This document shows, piece by piece, positions 1-11,235 of a DNA stretch of 64,000 bases; position 1 is the stretch's first letter, and every line of letters begins with the position of its first letter. The notes under the pieces were generated by a model. The model was not told the origin of the DNA. It saw nothing but the letters and a program-made list of their open reading frames with translations, and made no database searches. The DNA lies in NCBI GenBank assembly GCA_963556495.2, contig OY747705.1, positions 7,372,501 to 7,436,500 on the forward strand, given 5' to 3'. The position numbers and the translations under genes were made by a program. The stretch comes from Valencia hispanica. Its lineage: Eukaryota > Chordata > Actinopteri > Cyprinodontiformes > Valenciidae.

Positions 1-1885
1 GACAGCACTGGTGGGGGTTACTGATGATATTCGCATGGCCTCGGATGGTGGACTGGTGTCTGTTCTGGTTTTGTTGGATCTCAGGGCTGCTTTTGACACA
101 GTCGATCGTGGTGTTCTCTTGGAGGGGCTTGGGCATGTTGCGGGGATCAGGGGAGCAGCGCTAGGCTGGTTTGAATCATATTTGTCTGATAGATTCCAGT
201 TTGTTCATCTAAATGATAAATCATCTTCACTCTCAAGGGTTACTTGTGGAGTTCCACAGGGTTCTGTCCTTGGACCAATTCTTTTCACCATATATATGCT
301 TCCAATTGGTAGAATCATTAGACAGCATGGGATAAATTTCCACAGCTATGCCGATGATACACAACTATATTTATCCATAAATCCTGATGAACCCAGTCAG
401 TTAGGTAGATTACAGGCATGTCTGGAAGACATAAAAGCATGGATGACCCTAAACTTTTTGCTTTTAAATTCTGACAAGACAGAAGTTGCTGTCTTTGGAC
501 CAGAAGTTCTTAAACAGAAACTGATTAGTCAATCACTTCATCTGGATGGCATTAAATTGGCCCCCAGTAATAACGTAAAGAACCTCGGCGTTATTTTTGA
601 CCAAGTCTTGACATTTAAATCCCATATTAAACAGGTTTCTAGGATTTCTTTCTTTCACCTCCGGAATATTGCTAAAATTAGAAACATCCGGTCCAGGAGT
701 GATGCTGAGAAACTAGTCCTTGCATTTGTTACCTCAAGGCTGGACTACTGTAATTCTTTACTATCAGGAAGTCCACAAAATGCCATTAAAAGCCTTCAGT
801 TGATCCAAAATGCGGCAGCAAGAGTTCTGATGAATATTAAAAAGAGAGATCACATTTCTCCTGTTTTAGCTTCCCTTCATTGGCTCCCTGTTAAATCCAG
901 AATAGAATTTAAGATCCTTCTTCTTACATACAAAGCCCTTAATAATCAAGCTCCATCATACATCAGAGATCTAATTGTTCCATATGTTCCTAAAAGAGCA
1001 CTTCGCTCTCAGACTGCAGGTTTACTTGTAGTTCCTAGGATCTCTAAAACTAGAATGGGAGGCAGATCTTTTAGTTATCAGGCTCCTCTCCTGTGGAACC
1101 AGCTCCCAGCTTTAGTCCGTGAGGCAGACACTCTGTTTACTTTTAAGGCCAGGCTTTAAACTTTCCTTTTTGATAAAGCTTATAGTTAGAGTGGCTTAGG
1201 TCATCCTGAGCTATCTCTGTTGTTATGCTGCTATAGGCTTAGACTGCTGGAGGACAGACTTACCAATTTTCTTCACTCTGCTACTTCCTTTTCTCCTACG
1301 ACTCTCCAGTTGTATTACAGTACATTCTGTTATTTCGACTGTTAACTTTGTTTTCTCTCAGTGTTTTTCTCCCCATAGAAGATATACCTGTTCTGGTATC
1401 CTGCTTGGCTGCAATGCCCTGTTGGACGGGGGGCATCGACTGGGATGATGCTCCCAGTAACTGAACATCCACTGTGTCCTGTTATTAACTTTTTACTTTC
1501 TGTAATATAGAAAGTTCTCTTATATCAGATCTTCTGTTCCTTCTGTGTTTCTGCTCTGTCTTCTCAAACCCCCAGACGGTCGTGGCAGATGGCCGCTCCT
1601 ACTGAGCCTGGTTCTGTTGGAGGTTTCTTCCTGTTAAAGGGGAGTTTTTCCTCTCCACTGTCGCTACATGCTTGCTCAGTATGAGGGATTGCTGAAGGAT
1701 TGCTGTGGTTGGAAATCTGCCCAACCTCACGCCAATGACTGACGCAATCTGCTGGGATTCCTTAAATAGGAAACTTTTTAACTGATTGGAATGTTTGTAT
1801 AAATGTATTGAAATAACTTCTTGTTAAGTGCCTTGAGATGACATCTGTTGTGAATTGGCGCCATATAAATAAACTGAATTGAAAT
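1..1885 (+). mobile_element. L2-clade LINE, 3' half with tail
   Basis: Non-LTR retrotransposon cut by the left edge of the window. It holds the C-terminal half of a reverse transcriptase and then about 700 bases of 3' UTR. The UTR ends in the widespread fish tail (TTGAGATGACATCTGTTGTG, then a short ATAAATAAACTGAATTG-type end) at about 1830-1885. The same tail recurs in reverse orientation at 12761-12900 and 63895-64000, and a second, worse copy of the element lies on the minus strand at 7945-9255. The clade assignment rests on the RT protein pattern and the tail; no search was run. Confidence 0.85.
11..1189 (+). CDS. LINE reverse transcriptase, C-terminal part
   Basis: RNA-dependent DNA polymerase used for target-primed reverse transcription. 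The frame is open from the window edge to a TAA at 1157-1159 (382 codons from 11). RT signatures are visible in order: LLDLRAAFDTVDR (finger/palm), GVPQGSVLGPILFTIY, the catalytic FHSYADDTQLYLS box near residue 115, and a thumb ending in LASLHWLPVKSRIEFKILLL. After the TAA the same frame continues for nine sense codons (TFLFDKAYS) to a TAG at 1187-1189. The family normally ends after such residues, so the TAA is probably a late nonsense change. No RNase H or endonuclease is in this piece; the N-terminus lies outside the window. Confidence is high for RT, moderate for the exact end. Confidence 0.85.
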
Positions 1886-1889
1886 TTAA

Positions 1890-2700
1890 TTGAATTGAAT
1901 TACAGCTGGGAAGGAGAAGAATAGCAAGGAGGAAATGTTCTCATGATGTTTTGTGTTTGAGTTTTAGTTGGTTTAGTTTTCTTATCATGTTGGTTTATTC
2001 CTTGTTTTTGATGTTTGTTCCTGGCACTTCCTTTTTTCCATATTTCTTCCTGCTCTTAGATGTTTTCACCGTTTTGTTTCTGTGTCCACCTTTTCATTTG
2101 TGTTTCCCTAGTTAAGTAATCTTTGTTCATTTATTCCTCCAGTTCTTGGTTTCCTTGTTCTCCAGAGTTCCCTTGAGTTTTCACTTAGATTCTTAGATAT
2201 ATTATCTTAGTTTCTAGTTTGTTTTTCTTAGAATTTAGGATTGTTTTCTGTTTCTTCTGTCTTATCATTTCTCTGATTCCCTTGCCATTCTGCATTCCTT
2301 CCTAACTATTGATTGTCTATGGGGTAAGGACACTGTCAAAATAAATGTGTATTCACAGGTTAAAATGTGTGCATATTGGTCAATAGTTGTGCATTACGAC
2401 AAATTTGTAAACTACTGAATGAAGCAAACCACACATAAAACAAAAGTGTATAATTTCCCTGTAAGAATGCAGTTTCAAAAGTTACATCTGAAATAAATCA
2501 CAAATACTAATTATACATTTACATTTGTGGTTTCCTCATTATGAACACGAGGAGCGATGAGCTTGAGAATACACATTTCTTCTTTGAGAATACGAATCTG
2601 CAACTGGGAGCATGGTCACGTGATCAAGGGTTTATAAATGGAGCTTAGATAAGTCAATGAAAACAGCACCGGTCCAGACTCCAGGGGGCGGTAGTCAACC
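1890..2700. other. T-rich spacer, no gene seen
   Basis: Between about 1915 and 2300 the plus strand is T-rich with recurring words such as TTTCTAGTTT, TTGTTTCTG and CTTAG. Similar T-rich stretches occur at 53040-53290 and 59345-59580, so this is probably an old dispersed repeat. From 2300 to 2700 I see nothing recognisable. Confidence 0.4.
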
Positions 2701-2719
2701 TGCTTCTTGGTCTGTCATT

Positions 2720-3235
2720 TTGGCGCTATGGCTGTTTCGAAATCATAGGTCCAAATTCAGGGTCTGCATCCTTCGAAGGACCCGTCCTCCCCGGTCTACG
2801 TAGGACGGGTCCTTCGTCGACCGGGTAGACCGGATGTTAGCGGCTGTGAATTTGGACGGTCTAGCCTTCAGATTAATTCCCGCTCCTACCTCGACACAAG
2901 CTGGTATAAATGGAGCTAGAAATCCTCCTGAGTTTTTTTGATGACTTTTTTTTTCTAGAGGAGCTACAGCAGTTTTACCATGTGTGGCATGCTTTATATC
3001 TCCAGCTGAGATGTAATCATATCCAGGTAAAGATATTTTATTTACTTTTACAGAAATTTTCACAAGTTAATTTCAGATAGTTTCATGGATAAGTTAAGCA
3101 ACTGAATGACTGGTGGTCAAATGTACACACTTAATATATACTATATATAAATTAAATATCACTAAAACATTTTATTAGTATAACATTCTTCTAGTATTCA
3201 TTTGATTTTAAAAATTCTTTGTGTGCAGAAATTGG

Positions 3236-3293
<58 letters not shown>

Positions 3294-3310
3294 CCAATTT
3301 TTTGGGATCA
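2720..3310. repeat. MITE-like repeat with hairpin and palindromic TA array
   Basis: A perfect 15-bp stem is formed by 2774-2788 (CGAAGGACCCGTCCT) and 2812-2826. Next to it is the word CCAAATTCAGG, seen at ends of hAT-like non-autonomous fish repeats. A minus-strand frame at 2743-3063 crosses the region, but I take it to be translated repeat. At 3229-3300 a (TA) array is bracketed by AAATTGGC and GCCAATTT, making one 72-base palindrome. The outer boundaries are not defined. Confidence 0.45.
3229..3300. repeat. palindromic (TA)n microsatellite
   Basis: About 28 TA units flanked by inverted AAATTGGC / GCCAATTT, so the whole 72 bases are self-complementary. It can extrude as a cruciform, and its length is likely variable. 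Confidence 0.9.
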
Positions 3311-3823
3311 ATTAAGTATTTTAGAATTTGAGTTGTTTTTTTTACCTGGTGATGTCTTGCTAATCGGCACTTTCTGAATAAAAAACGGAATCGATTTTTT
3401 TAAAACAACAACTGCAATAATAACTCATGACATTTTTATGTTTTTAACCCCATTGCAGGTCATAAGTTCTTCTCCACCACGTTTTCCCCAGTGGTGGTGA
3501 CATTGTGGCCCCTGGGGATGAGCTTGAAGATGATGTAGCAGAGGATGAGGCTGGTTTGGAGAAATCAGCAGTGCTCTTTGGTGGGACAAGCTGTCTTCTG
3601 AACACATCTTAGTAATGTGGCAGCCGTCGATTGAGCCAGCCCTAGACGACGCAGTGAACAGTACGAAGAAGCTACCCTAAGCCCTCTCTGCAGACCAACC
3701 TGCATGAAGTTCCCCTCATCAACCAAAAAAGACCAGCCAGAGTCCTCAGCTGGAGGACTCCATCCACATCCATGATCTTTATTCAGCCGATCCAGGAAAA
3801 CTGCCTGTTTATTCTAATAAACC
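3310..3823. other. spacer, no recognised gene
   Basis: Short frames cross this stretch. One plus-strand reading near 3480-3600 is acidic (GDELEDDVAEDEAGLE) and might be a scrap of transposase, but nothing continues on either side. I cannot assign it. Confidence 0.25.
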
Positions 3824-4768
3824 TTAAAGTGGAATTGAACCCCATGAAAAACCATAACCCCGCCCCCAGACAACATTTGAAAAATTCTACCCAAGTGGGT
3901 AGTGCCAGGAGGCACGGAGGGGCATGGCCAAGTGTGGAGGATGAGCGGAGGGGGGAACGTGGGGGTGTGTTCAGGAGGACAGTGACAGCTCGCTTAATCT
4001 GACACTGAAACATGGACAGTGACCAAAGCGACGTTGGCAGTTTTGCGACTGATCGATCTGATCGACGTTCATCTGTTTTGAGCGTTAGCCTATGTTAGCA
4101 TTACCACTCAGAGACTGGACTCCTCCTGTCTCCCTCTGCCTCAACAGCACCGGCCTCGGGCAGCGCTGACTCAGCGCCCTGAGCCAGCGGATCTCCTCTG
4201 TCGTCATCGGAGGTAGAGGGAGGCTTTATGGAGCCCAGCGGCCCCGAGCCGTATCAATTCGAGCTCCTGGCTCAGGGCGCTGAGTTGGCGCTGCTTGAGG
4301 CTGGTGCTGCTGAGGCAGAGGGAGACAGGATGGGTCCAGTCACTGAGTGGTAATGCTAACATAGGCTAACGTTCAAAACAGTATGTTAGCTATGCTAAGT
4401 GCTAATGTGATAATAATGGTAACCTGAAAAACGCAATCAATCAATACTCGCAGTTCCAACTCCAAACTCGCCACGGTGTTTCTGAAAGATGGTTTTATAC
4501 CCAAACCCACGGGGCGTGTCTGTGAGACCATGGCTGTGACGTGAAGAGTGGAAAAGATGTACCGCTCTCCACCAGTCACAAATGTCAAATGCAGTAGCCA
4601 CACTTCAACCCTAAGAGGGCAGCACTAGGACGTTTCTAGACCAAAAAGTGTAGAATTAAACAAGTGTACACGAAAATGTAAAGAAAATCCCAGAAACTGA
4701 AAGATTTCATTGGTAAGTTTATAAGCAACAAAAAAAAAAAGCTGTTTTGGTGTTTAGTTACTCTTTAA
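3824..4768. mobile_element. MITE with TTAAAG-type ends and long internal inverted repeat
   Basis: The left end reads TTAAAGTGGAATTGAACCCC. The right end is inverted (TTAGTTACTCTTTAA), giving short imperfect terminal inverted repeats. Inside, 4073-4190 and 4262-4383 form an imperfect inverted repeat with arms of about 110 bp around a 70-base loop. The inner bases of the arms differ in places (for example GACTCAGCGCC against GCTGAGTTGGC). No transposase frame is present, so the element is non-autonomous. Confidence 0.5.
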
Positions 4769-5070
4769 AGAACGGTCCAAGAAGAGGTCATTCAGGTTAA
4801 TCCTGCTTGAACAACTATAAATAACTACACAATAATAATGTCAATTTTTGTTATTTCTTTTTCAATAGTCATTTTAAATTATTCAAAGTAAGCTTGATGT
4901 TCATATTTTAAAAAAAATTGGATAATAATGTAGCTGATAATAAAATGACTTAATGATATTTACTATCATTATATTGATATTTACTAATCAATTTATTTAT
5001 AACAACCACAGAACAACTAAATAAGCAATGTAACAAAAACATAATGATTGACAGAAAAGTCTATCCATCT
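4769..5070. other. AT-rich spacer
   Basis: AT-rich sequence leading into the pentanucleotide array. No gene or known repeat is recognised. Confidence 0.4.
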
Positions 5071-5072
5071 GG

Positions 5073-5210
5073 TCTCTCCTCTCCTCTCCTCTCCTCTCCT
5101 CTCCTCTCCTCTCCTCTCCTCTCCTCTCCTCTCCTCTCCTCTCCTCTCCTCTCCTCTCCTCTCCTCTCCTCTCCTCTCCTCTCCTCTCCTCTCCTCTCCT
5201 CTCCTCTCCT
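5073..5210. repeat. (CTCCT)n pentanucleotide microsatellite
   Basis: About 28 uninterrupted CTCCT units, pyrimidine on the plus strand. Open frames on both strands here are translations of the repeat and are not genes. Confidence 0.97.
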
Positions 5211-5214
5211 AGTT

Positions 5215-6350
5215 TTTGCATGTTGACAGACTAGACCAAATAGTAAGGCTGAGTACCAAAACAAAATGAGTTCAGATTACATAATTTACATATCAAGCAA
5301 TACAACAGATCTATCGGGCAGTAAGCCCAACAGAGAATAAACCTTCATAGAGGCAAATAAAGGTGGTGAACAAAGACATCTGGAATAATCTACACAACTG
5401 AATGTTTCACACATTCACACATTCACACTGCTCTGCTTTGTATTTCCATTAAAGTTTCACCCTATCAATGGTGATAGTGCCATAGCCAAAGTGATGACAG
5501 AATGGAAGAGGTGTTAGCTCAGCACTAGTTCCATGTAGTAGCATACTATTTGCAATACACAACAGTTGATATCAAGGATATGGAGTTTTTACCGAAACGG
5601 CTTGCCATACTGGCCACTCCCTCCACTGGCAGCTCGTTTTTGTTGTTGTTTTTCTTTTTCTTTTGTTTTGCAGCCCACCTTGACGTAACATGTCAGAGCC
5701 TTCAGTCAGTGGTGGCGGAAAGTTGAAAGAGCAAGGGCGGCGTGGAGATAAAAAGAGAAAGCTCAAACAGATGCTGCTAAATGTGCAAAAACTGGCAACT
5801 TTTTCACTAAAACAAGCTGATGGTTTGCTATAACAAACGAGGACAATGAAATGGGTAACTCAACATGTTGAACCTTGCCTGCTAACCACCATTCCAGTTA
5901 ATTATCAAGTCAATGAATTGCGTGACGTGGCAATTTGTGTTACACCAGTACTCAAATAGCTTGCCTCTCCTCCAGCAGATTTGATCTCCTCTAGCACAGC
6001 CAAGAAGAAAATATTTCACTATACTTTTCCATAATTGTAGAAATTGTGACATCAGCAAGAAGTAAAGTCACACAACACAACCTCTTATTGCATTTCTCCA
6101 GCTCCATACACCGTGACCAGAAGGAGCCAGGAGAATATCATTGGTATCAACATTGGTATCATTGTAAACCAGAAAAGAGTGCAGACCTCCACCAAGGAGC
6201 TCAGCCCCCCCAGATGGTGAATTTAAATGGGGGAGGCAATTGACCTTTTATCCTTACCACTCATCTCCCAGTCGTGGTTATGCATGTGGGTCGTTTCGCT
6301 CAACCCCAACATGACAATGACTGCGTCATTGCTAAAGACGCTGGCTGCTT
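5215..6350. other. spacer, possible hAT-like N-terminal scrap
   Basis: Mostly unrecognised. Around 5664-5830 a T-rich acceptor-like run ending TTTTGCAG is followed by an ATG at 5692. Its frame begins MSEPSVSGGGKLKEQ and is lysine-rich, reminiscent of the basic N-terminus of zinc-finger hAT transposases. It stops soon after and is only a weak suggestion. Confidence 0.25.
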
Positions 6351-7080
6351 ACACACTTTGGGAGAAAACCAGAGAACTTGGAGAGTATCCATGCATGCAT
6401 GGGTAGAACATCCAAAATCTATGTAGAAAGAACCCAGGAAGTTTCTGAGAGCTTCCTGGCCCACATGCAGAATACAACTAGTAAGAGTAAGGTAGACATT
6501 TTTTTAATTTATTGAAATAACAAATATGATGATCTGAACAGGAACCAGAAGTGTTTTACGGAGGAACAGGGAAGACCAGCACTGCTGAAGGGAAGTCCAG
6601 TGGTGATTTTAGTATTTCTGATGTTCTCATGGGAGGCTTGCTTGTGGGTGATGGAGACAAAGCCAAGGAGGATGAATGGAGTCTGAAGGTGTCTGTGTGT
6701 GCTGTTGGTAGTGATCCGGGAGGAACGGAGAAGGTGAAACCAGAAGCCGGACAGACGGAGTTTGGATGGTTGCACAGAGGGGTTGAGAGCTACTAAGCTA
6801 CCAGACAAGGAAGGAGATCCAGAACCTCGGAGGAGGAAGAACACTGATCACAGAAGATTCTTGGAATGGAACCAGGTGGAACCTTAGGTATGAACACATG
6901 TCGGTTAAGCACAAAGAAGTCAAGAAGGAAGATCTGTGCATCTGTATCTCAGGAGAACACAGAGGGTGAGAGGTTACCAAGGAATGCAAAACACTCAGGC
7001 GCTGAAGGTCTGGTAGCCAGCTTCTTTTAAAGCCATATAATGGCCAACGACAACCAGGTGTGCGAGATGCTCAATAGCAT
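6350..7080. repeat. dispersed repeat, partner at 59590-60320
   Basis: 6355-6450 contains a decayed copy of the common fish repeat with GGAGAAAACC...CATGCATGG words. 6480-7050 is purine-rich. It ends in CACTCAGGCGCTGAAGGTCT, which matches CATTCAGGCACCGAAGATCT at about 60237 with similar sequence around it. The class is unknown, and frames across it look like translated repeat. Confidence 0.4.
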
Positions 7081-7135
7081 ACGCCCCCCGCAACCCTGCA
7101 TAGGTTGGATGGGTACAGATAAAGGATGGATGGAT
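7081..7135 (+). repeat. RTE/Rex3-like 3' tail
   Basis: CCGCAACCCTGCATAGGTTGG followed by GGTACAG and GGATGGATGGATGA. The same tail is at 33434-33495 (plus) and, reversed, at 11236-11365 and 17950-18060. Short GATG repeats at the 3' end are the known hallmark of Rex3-type RTE retrotransposons. Confidence 0.6.
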
Positions 7136-7486
7136 GATCACACTGTCCAATCAGAGAGCAGGCAACTTCCTGTCTCCAGAGACTTCTTAAGGTAAGTAGA
7201 GATTCAACATGGATGACAACGCGAGTACATCTGCGAATCAGGTGGGCTATTATTTGATAAATCAAATGTAACCGTTTTATTGTCACTTATGTGAAACATC
7301 AAATATGACATGTATTCCCACTTATTGTCACTTATGTGAAACATCAAATATGACATGTATTCCCACAGCATCCTAAATAATAGCCCACCTGATTCACAGA
7401 GGTACTCTCGTCGTCGTCCATACTCCCCTTTAAGAGTCTGGAGGAAAGACAGGAAGTTGCCTGCTCTCTGATTTGACAGTGTGATC
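7136..7486. mobile_element. fold-back MITE with 110-bp arms
   Basis: Starts GATCACACTGTCCAATCAGA and ends in the inverted TCTGATTTGACAGTGTGATC. The arms (about 7136-7258 and 7376-7486) pair over most of their length, including GAGAGCAGGCAACTTCCTGT and CAGGTGGGCTATT. The loop is a perfect 44-bp tandem duplication at 7278-7321 and 7322-7365. It has no coding capacity and sits directly against an RTE-like tail. Confidence 0.8.
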
Positions 7487-7944
7487 TGTCACCATCCAAT
7501 CAGAGAAGTGTGTAAAGATCTTGACAAAATTCGCAACCGCAACGTCAGAGTCACTCACACAGTTTTATGCTTCGCATCTCAAAACAGGATGTTTGCAAAA
7601 GAACTAATATTATTCTTTCAAATGCAAACCTTTATTTACAACCATGCAAACCTCTTTCTGCACATTTGCAAACTTGAAATTTTTGGGCAGATATTTTCTA
7701 CGAGATTGTAAAACTTGATTTATGAAGTTGAACTCTGAAATTATGTGCAAACTTTATGACCTTATATTGAGCCCATAGTTCTCTGTCAGACACAGCTTGC
7801 TGGTCTGTTGTCAATGATTCCTGTTTCCACGGTCTCTGCATTTTCTGTTCCTTTATTTTATTAGGTCATCATACATATCTTGCTGCATTTGGGTCCTTAC
7901 TTATACTAAAGCATGCCAATTGCAGCTATGTGTGATACCAGACA
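7487..7944. other. spacer, no recognised feature
   Basis: Nothing identifiable. The frame at 7481-7711 is not similar to any family I know. Confidence 0.4.
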
Positions 7945-9255
7945 TGGTGTACCTTCTATGGAGAGAGAAACACTGAGAGAAAACAAAGTTAACAGTAAAA
8001 ATAACAGCAAATAATTCAAATGGAGAGGAGCAGAAGAGAAAATTAGCAGAGTGAATAAAAGTGGTCAGTCTGTCCTCCAGCAGTCTAAGCCTATAGCAGC
8101 ATAACTACAGATATAGCTCGGAATGACCTAAGCCACTCTAACTATAAGCTTTATCAAAAAAAATTTAAGCCTGAACTTAAAAGTAGACAGTGTCTGCCTC
8201 AAGGACTAAAACTGGGAGCCAGTTTCACAGGAGAGGAGCCTGATAACTAAAAGATCTGCCTCCCATTCTACTTTTAGAAACCTTAGGAACCATCAGTAAA
8301 CCTGCAGTCTGAGAGTGAAGTGCTCTGTTAGGAACATATGGAACAATTAGATCTCTGATGGATGATGGAGTTTGACTATTAATTCCATTTTGTGGACTTC
8401 CTGATAGTAAAGAATTACAGTAGTCCAGCCTTGAAGTAACAAATGCATGGACTAGTTTCTCAGCATCACTCCTGGACAGGACGTTTGTAATTTTAGCAAT
8501 GTGGCAGAGGTGAAAAAAGGAAATCCTAGAAACCTGTTTACTATGGGATTTGAATGTCATGTCTTGGTCAAAAATAACGCTGAGGTTCTTTACGTTATTG
8601 CTGGAGGACAATTTAATACCATCCAGATGAAGTGATTGACGGAGCAGTTTCTTTTTTAGAGGTTCTGGTCCAAAGACGACAACTTCTGTCTTGTCAGAAT
8701 TTAAGAGGGTAAAGTTTAGCGTCATCCAGGTTTTTATGTCTTCCAGACATGCCTGTAATCTACCTAACTGACTGAATTCATCAGGATTTATGGATAAATA
8801 TAGTTGTGTATCATCGGCATAGCAGTGGAAATTTATCCCATGCTGTCTAATGATTCTACCAATTGGGATCATATATATGGTGAACAGAATTGGTCCAAGC
8901 ACAGAACCCTGTGGTACTCCACAGGCAACCCGTGAGTGTGAAGAAGATTTATCATTTAAATGAACAAACTGCAATCTGTCGGACAAATAAGTTTTAAATC
9001 AGCCAAGTGCTGTTCCTTTGATCCCTGCATCATGTTCAAGCCTTTCTAAGAGAATATTATGATCGACTGTGTCAAAAGCAGCATTGAGATCTAACAAAAC
9101 CAGAACAGACACAAGTCTATTATCTGAGGCCATGAGAATATCATTAGTAACCTTCACCAGTGCTGTTTCAGTGCTATGATGAGCTCTAAAACCTGACTGA
9201 AACTCTTCAAACAGGTCATTACTGTTAGTCAGTAACAGATTCTGTCAGCAGAGTT
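7945..9255 (-). mobile_element. L2-clade LINE, second copy
   Basis: Minus-strand relative of the element at 1-1885. It covers the RT palm and thumb and the first part of the 3' UTR. Upstream of the long frame the N-terminal RT residues are still readable at 9250-8990 ([12 protein letters not shown], then [20 protein letters not shown]), interrupted by stops. The 3' UTR matches the first copy back to about 7945 (the TTTCTCTCAGTGTTT words) and then diverges, so the tail is missing. Confidence 0.8.
8225..8986 (-). pseudogene. LINE reverse transcriptase with internal deletion
   Basis: A 253-codon open frame with GVPQGSVLGPILFTIY, FHCYADDTQLYLS and the downstream connection domain. Compared with the copy at 11-1159 it lacks about 55 codons between SGSPQN and SIRDLIVPYVP. 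These include the conserved ASLHWLPVKSRI segment, yet the frame is kept. Its first residues (a start-like codon inside SDRLQF) are not a real N-terminus; the frame is closed by a stop just upstream where the intact protein continues. Not a functional RT. Confidence 0.8.
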
Positions 9256-9775
9256 GTGGATCTTAGCCACTCCTTCAGAGATGGCCTTTTTGGTTGTTTC
9301 ATGTGCCCGTCTCAGATAGTCTGTTTGTTCTGTGGTCCACACGTTATTGATGCTTTGAGATCAACTGAAAAGTCACAGAATGGGAGGTAATAAAAATATG
9401 AAAGCTATTATTTGTAAGTCACGCCCCTTTGATTCTGTAATGGCAGGAATGAGTCAAAACCACACAAGCTCTGTGATGTTGGTGACTTCTTTGATGGGAA
9501 AGAACAAAGTGATTCATAATGGTTGCATGTGTTTTAAGGTACTGTATTGTGAAAGGGGCATCTGATTTATGCTCTTCTCGCCCGGTCTATTAATCATTGT
9601 AAATCCGAATAAGTAACCACAACTCAAAAGTTTAGAAGCAATTTGTTGCCTCAAAATCTTTGAGTTGATCATCTTTTCAGAAATGAAATGTCTCTCTGAT
9701 GCCCTGCCAACTTACCTATTCAGGCACTATACATAATAGGAAACGGACTGAACTTGTATACCCCTTTTCTTGTCA
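9256..9775. other. spacer, no recognised gene
   Basis: No known family seen in either strand. Confidence 0.4.
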
Positions 9776-9984
9776 TACTGACCACTCACAGCGTTTTATA
9801 CTGGAGCCACATTCAGACTTAAACTCACACACATTTATACACCCATATGGAGATCGGTAGGCCACTTTGGGTGGTTAAGTGCCCTGCCCAGGGGCACATA
9901 GACATGTGACAGGCGGAAGCTGAAATCAAAACTACAACCATCCGATTACAAGCAAAGTTCTCTGCCTGCGAGCCACAGTCAGAC
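9776..9984. repeat. dispersed fish repeat (CACTTTGGGTGG... family)
   Basis: Holds words of a very common teleost repeat: CAGACTTAAACTCACACACA, GGTTAAGTGCCCTGCCCAGG and CATGTGACAGGCGG. The class is not decided here. Confidence 0.45.
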
Positions 9985-10563
9985 TTATTCCCCTTTTCCA
10001 CTAGGGTTGGCTCGGCCCGGGTCGAATCCGCCCCTATTTAGCGCGTTTTCACTACTATTGTCTGGACTGAGCTGACCTCTTTTTTTTGGACTACATTTGT
10101 CTCAGTCCGAAGAGGGCCAAGATGACCCAACACGCCCACCTATGGACTGATTGGTCCGGTAAAGTGATGTCACTCCTACCTACATAGTGGTAGCCACTCA
10201 TTGGTCTGGCGTTGTGCGTGTAAAGTGATGTAAAAGGGAATGGCGAAGCACGGATTCCAGCGGAGTTCAAAACGTTGCTAAAGAGAAACTAAAAAAAAAT
10301 GTAAGTGCAGATATCATGCCGTGAAGGACCACAACAGCTGGAGTGGGGCTGAGGGCAAGCACTGGAAGTGTTTTGCAGAAATGGACAGCATTTATGGTGA
10401 AAGGCCGCTGAGCAAAGGGAAAGAGAGTGGGCTAGTGATGACTGATTTTTTACTGGAACTCTGCTACACTGAGGCCCACTGCCACGTTTCTGAAATGGCA
10501 ATGAAAACACAACCAGGCCGTTCTGGGTCAGGCTGAGCTGACCCTAGTGGAAAAGGGGTATTA
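9985..10563. mobile_element. PIF/Harbinger-like MITE
   Basis: Terminal inverted repeats TCCCCTTTTCCACTAGGGT (from 9988) and ACCCTAGTGGAAAAGGGGTA (to 10560) are flanked by TTA at 9985-9987 and TTA at 10561-10563. TTA is the target duplication of the PIF/Harbinger superfamily. The inner termini carry GGCTCGGC / GGCTGAGCTGACC variants. No transposase is encoded; the small frames inside are not genes. Confidence 0.8.
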
Positions 10564-11235
10564 AAGGAACTTTTGAGAAGTATTGAGTGTAAAGTACTCC
10601 GTCCAACTAATTAATTTCAACATTTGGGTTTACAGCTTAGACTGGCAGGTCTTTAAAGGTTTGCAGGGCACTTTTCATGTTCAGATAAGGGATTGAACAG
10701 AGCTCAACTAGGTGTTCAAAACTTGTGATATTACTAAGCTATTTGTAACCTAACCCTGCTTTAAACTTCTCTACAGCTGTATCTCTGACTTGTCTGCTGT
10801 GCTCATTGGTCTTCATGATCTGTTTGATCACTTATGTTCTCTAACAAACCACTCAGAACTATACTACAACTATACGGAGAATGAATTACTCATAGGTGGA
10901 CTCTGAGTTTACTAATTGGTTTACTGTTAGGCAACAGGTTGCACTGGATTTTATTGAGGGGTAAGGGCAAAATGGGGGCTAAATACAAATTTAGCAATCT
11001 CTATGAGAGAATAGAAAGACAAGTCAAAATAAAAGTTTATACTGTAATAATTTCCTTGTTTCCTGTTTCCTCCTCACAGACCCTTACTTACTAGCTGATG
11101 GCTCCCACCAGCGCTGCTGCTGCCTATAATAACTCCTCTGAAATGGTCCATTTCATTAGTTTATTCTTGTGTTCCAATTTCTGAATATTTGAATTACATT
11201 TTCAGTTCAGGTCTGTTCAGGAATGTTAATAAAAT
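10564..11235. other. spacer with a small shared repeat
   Basis: 11157-11219 (GTTTATTCTTGTGTTCCAAT onward) matches 53092-53180 closely, apart from about 25 extra bases there. The rest is unrecognised. Confidence 0.4.

Noticed and set aside
2743..3063. 106-codon minus frame with PLEKKSHQK and ACVEVGAG
   Set aside because: It spans the hairpin of a MITE-like repeat; similar frames would occur in every copy. No domain.
4997..5264. Open frames on both strands through the CTCCT array
   Set aside because: Pure translations of a pentanucleotide microsatellite.
10289..10536. Overlapping 70-codon frames
   Set aside because: Inside a PIF/Harbinger-like MITE that has no coding function.
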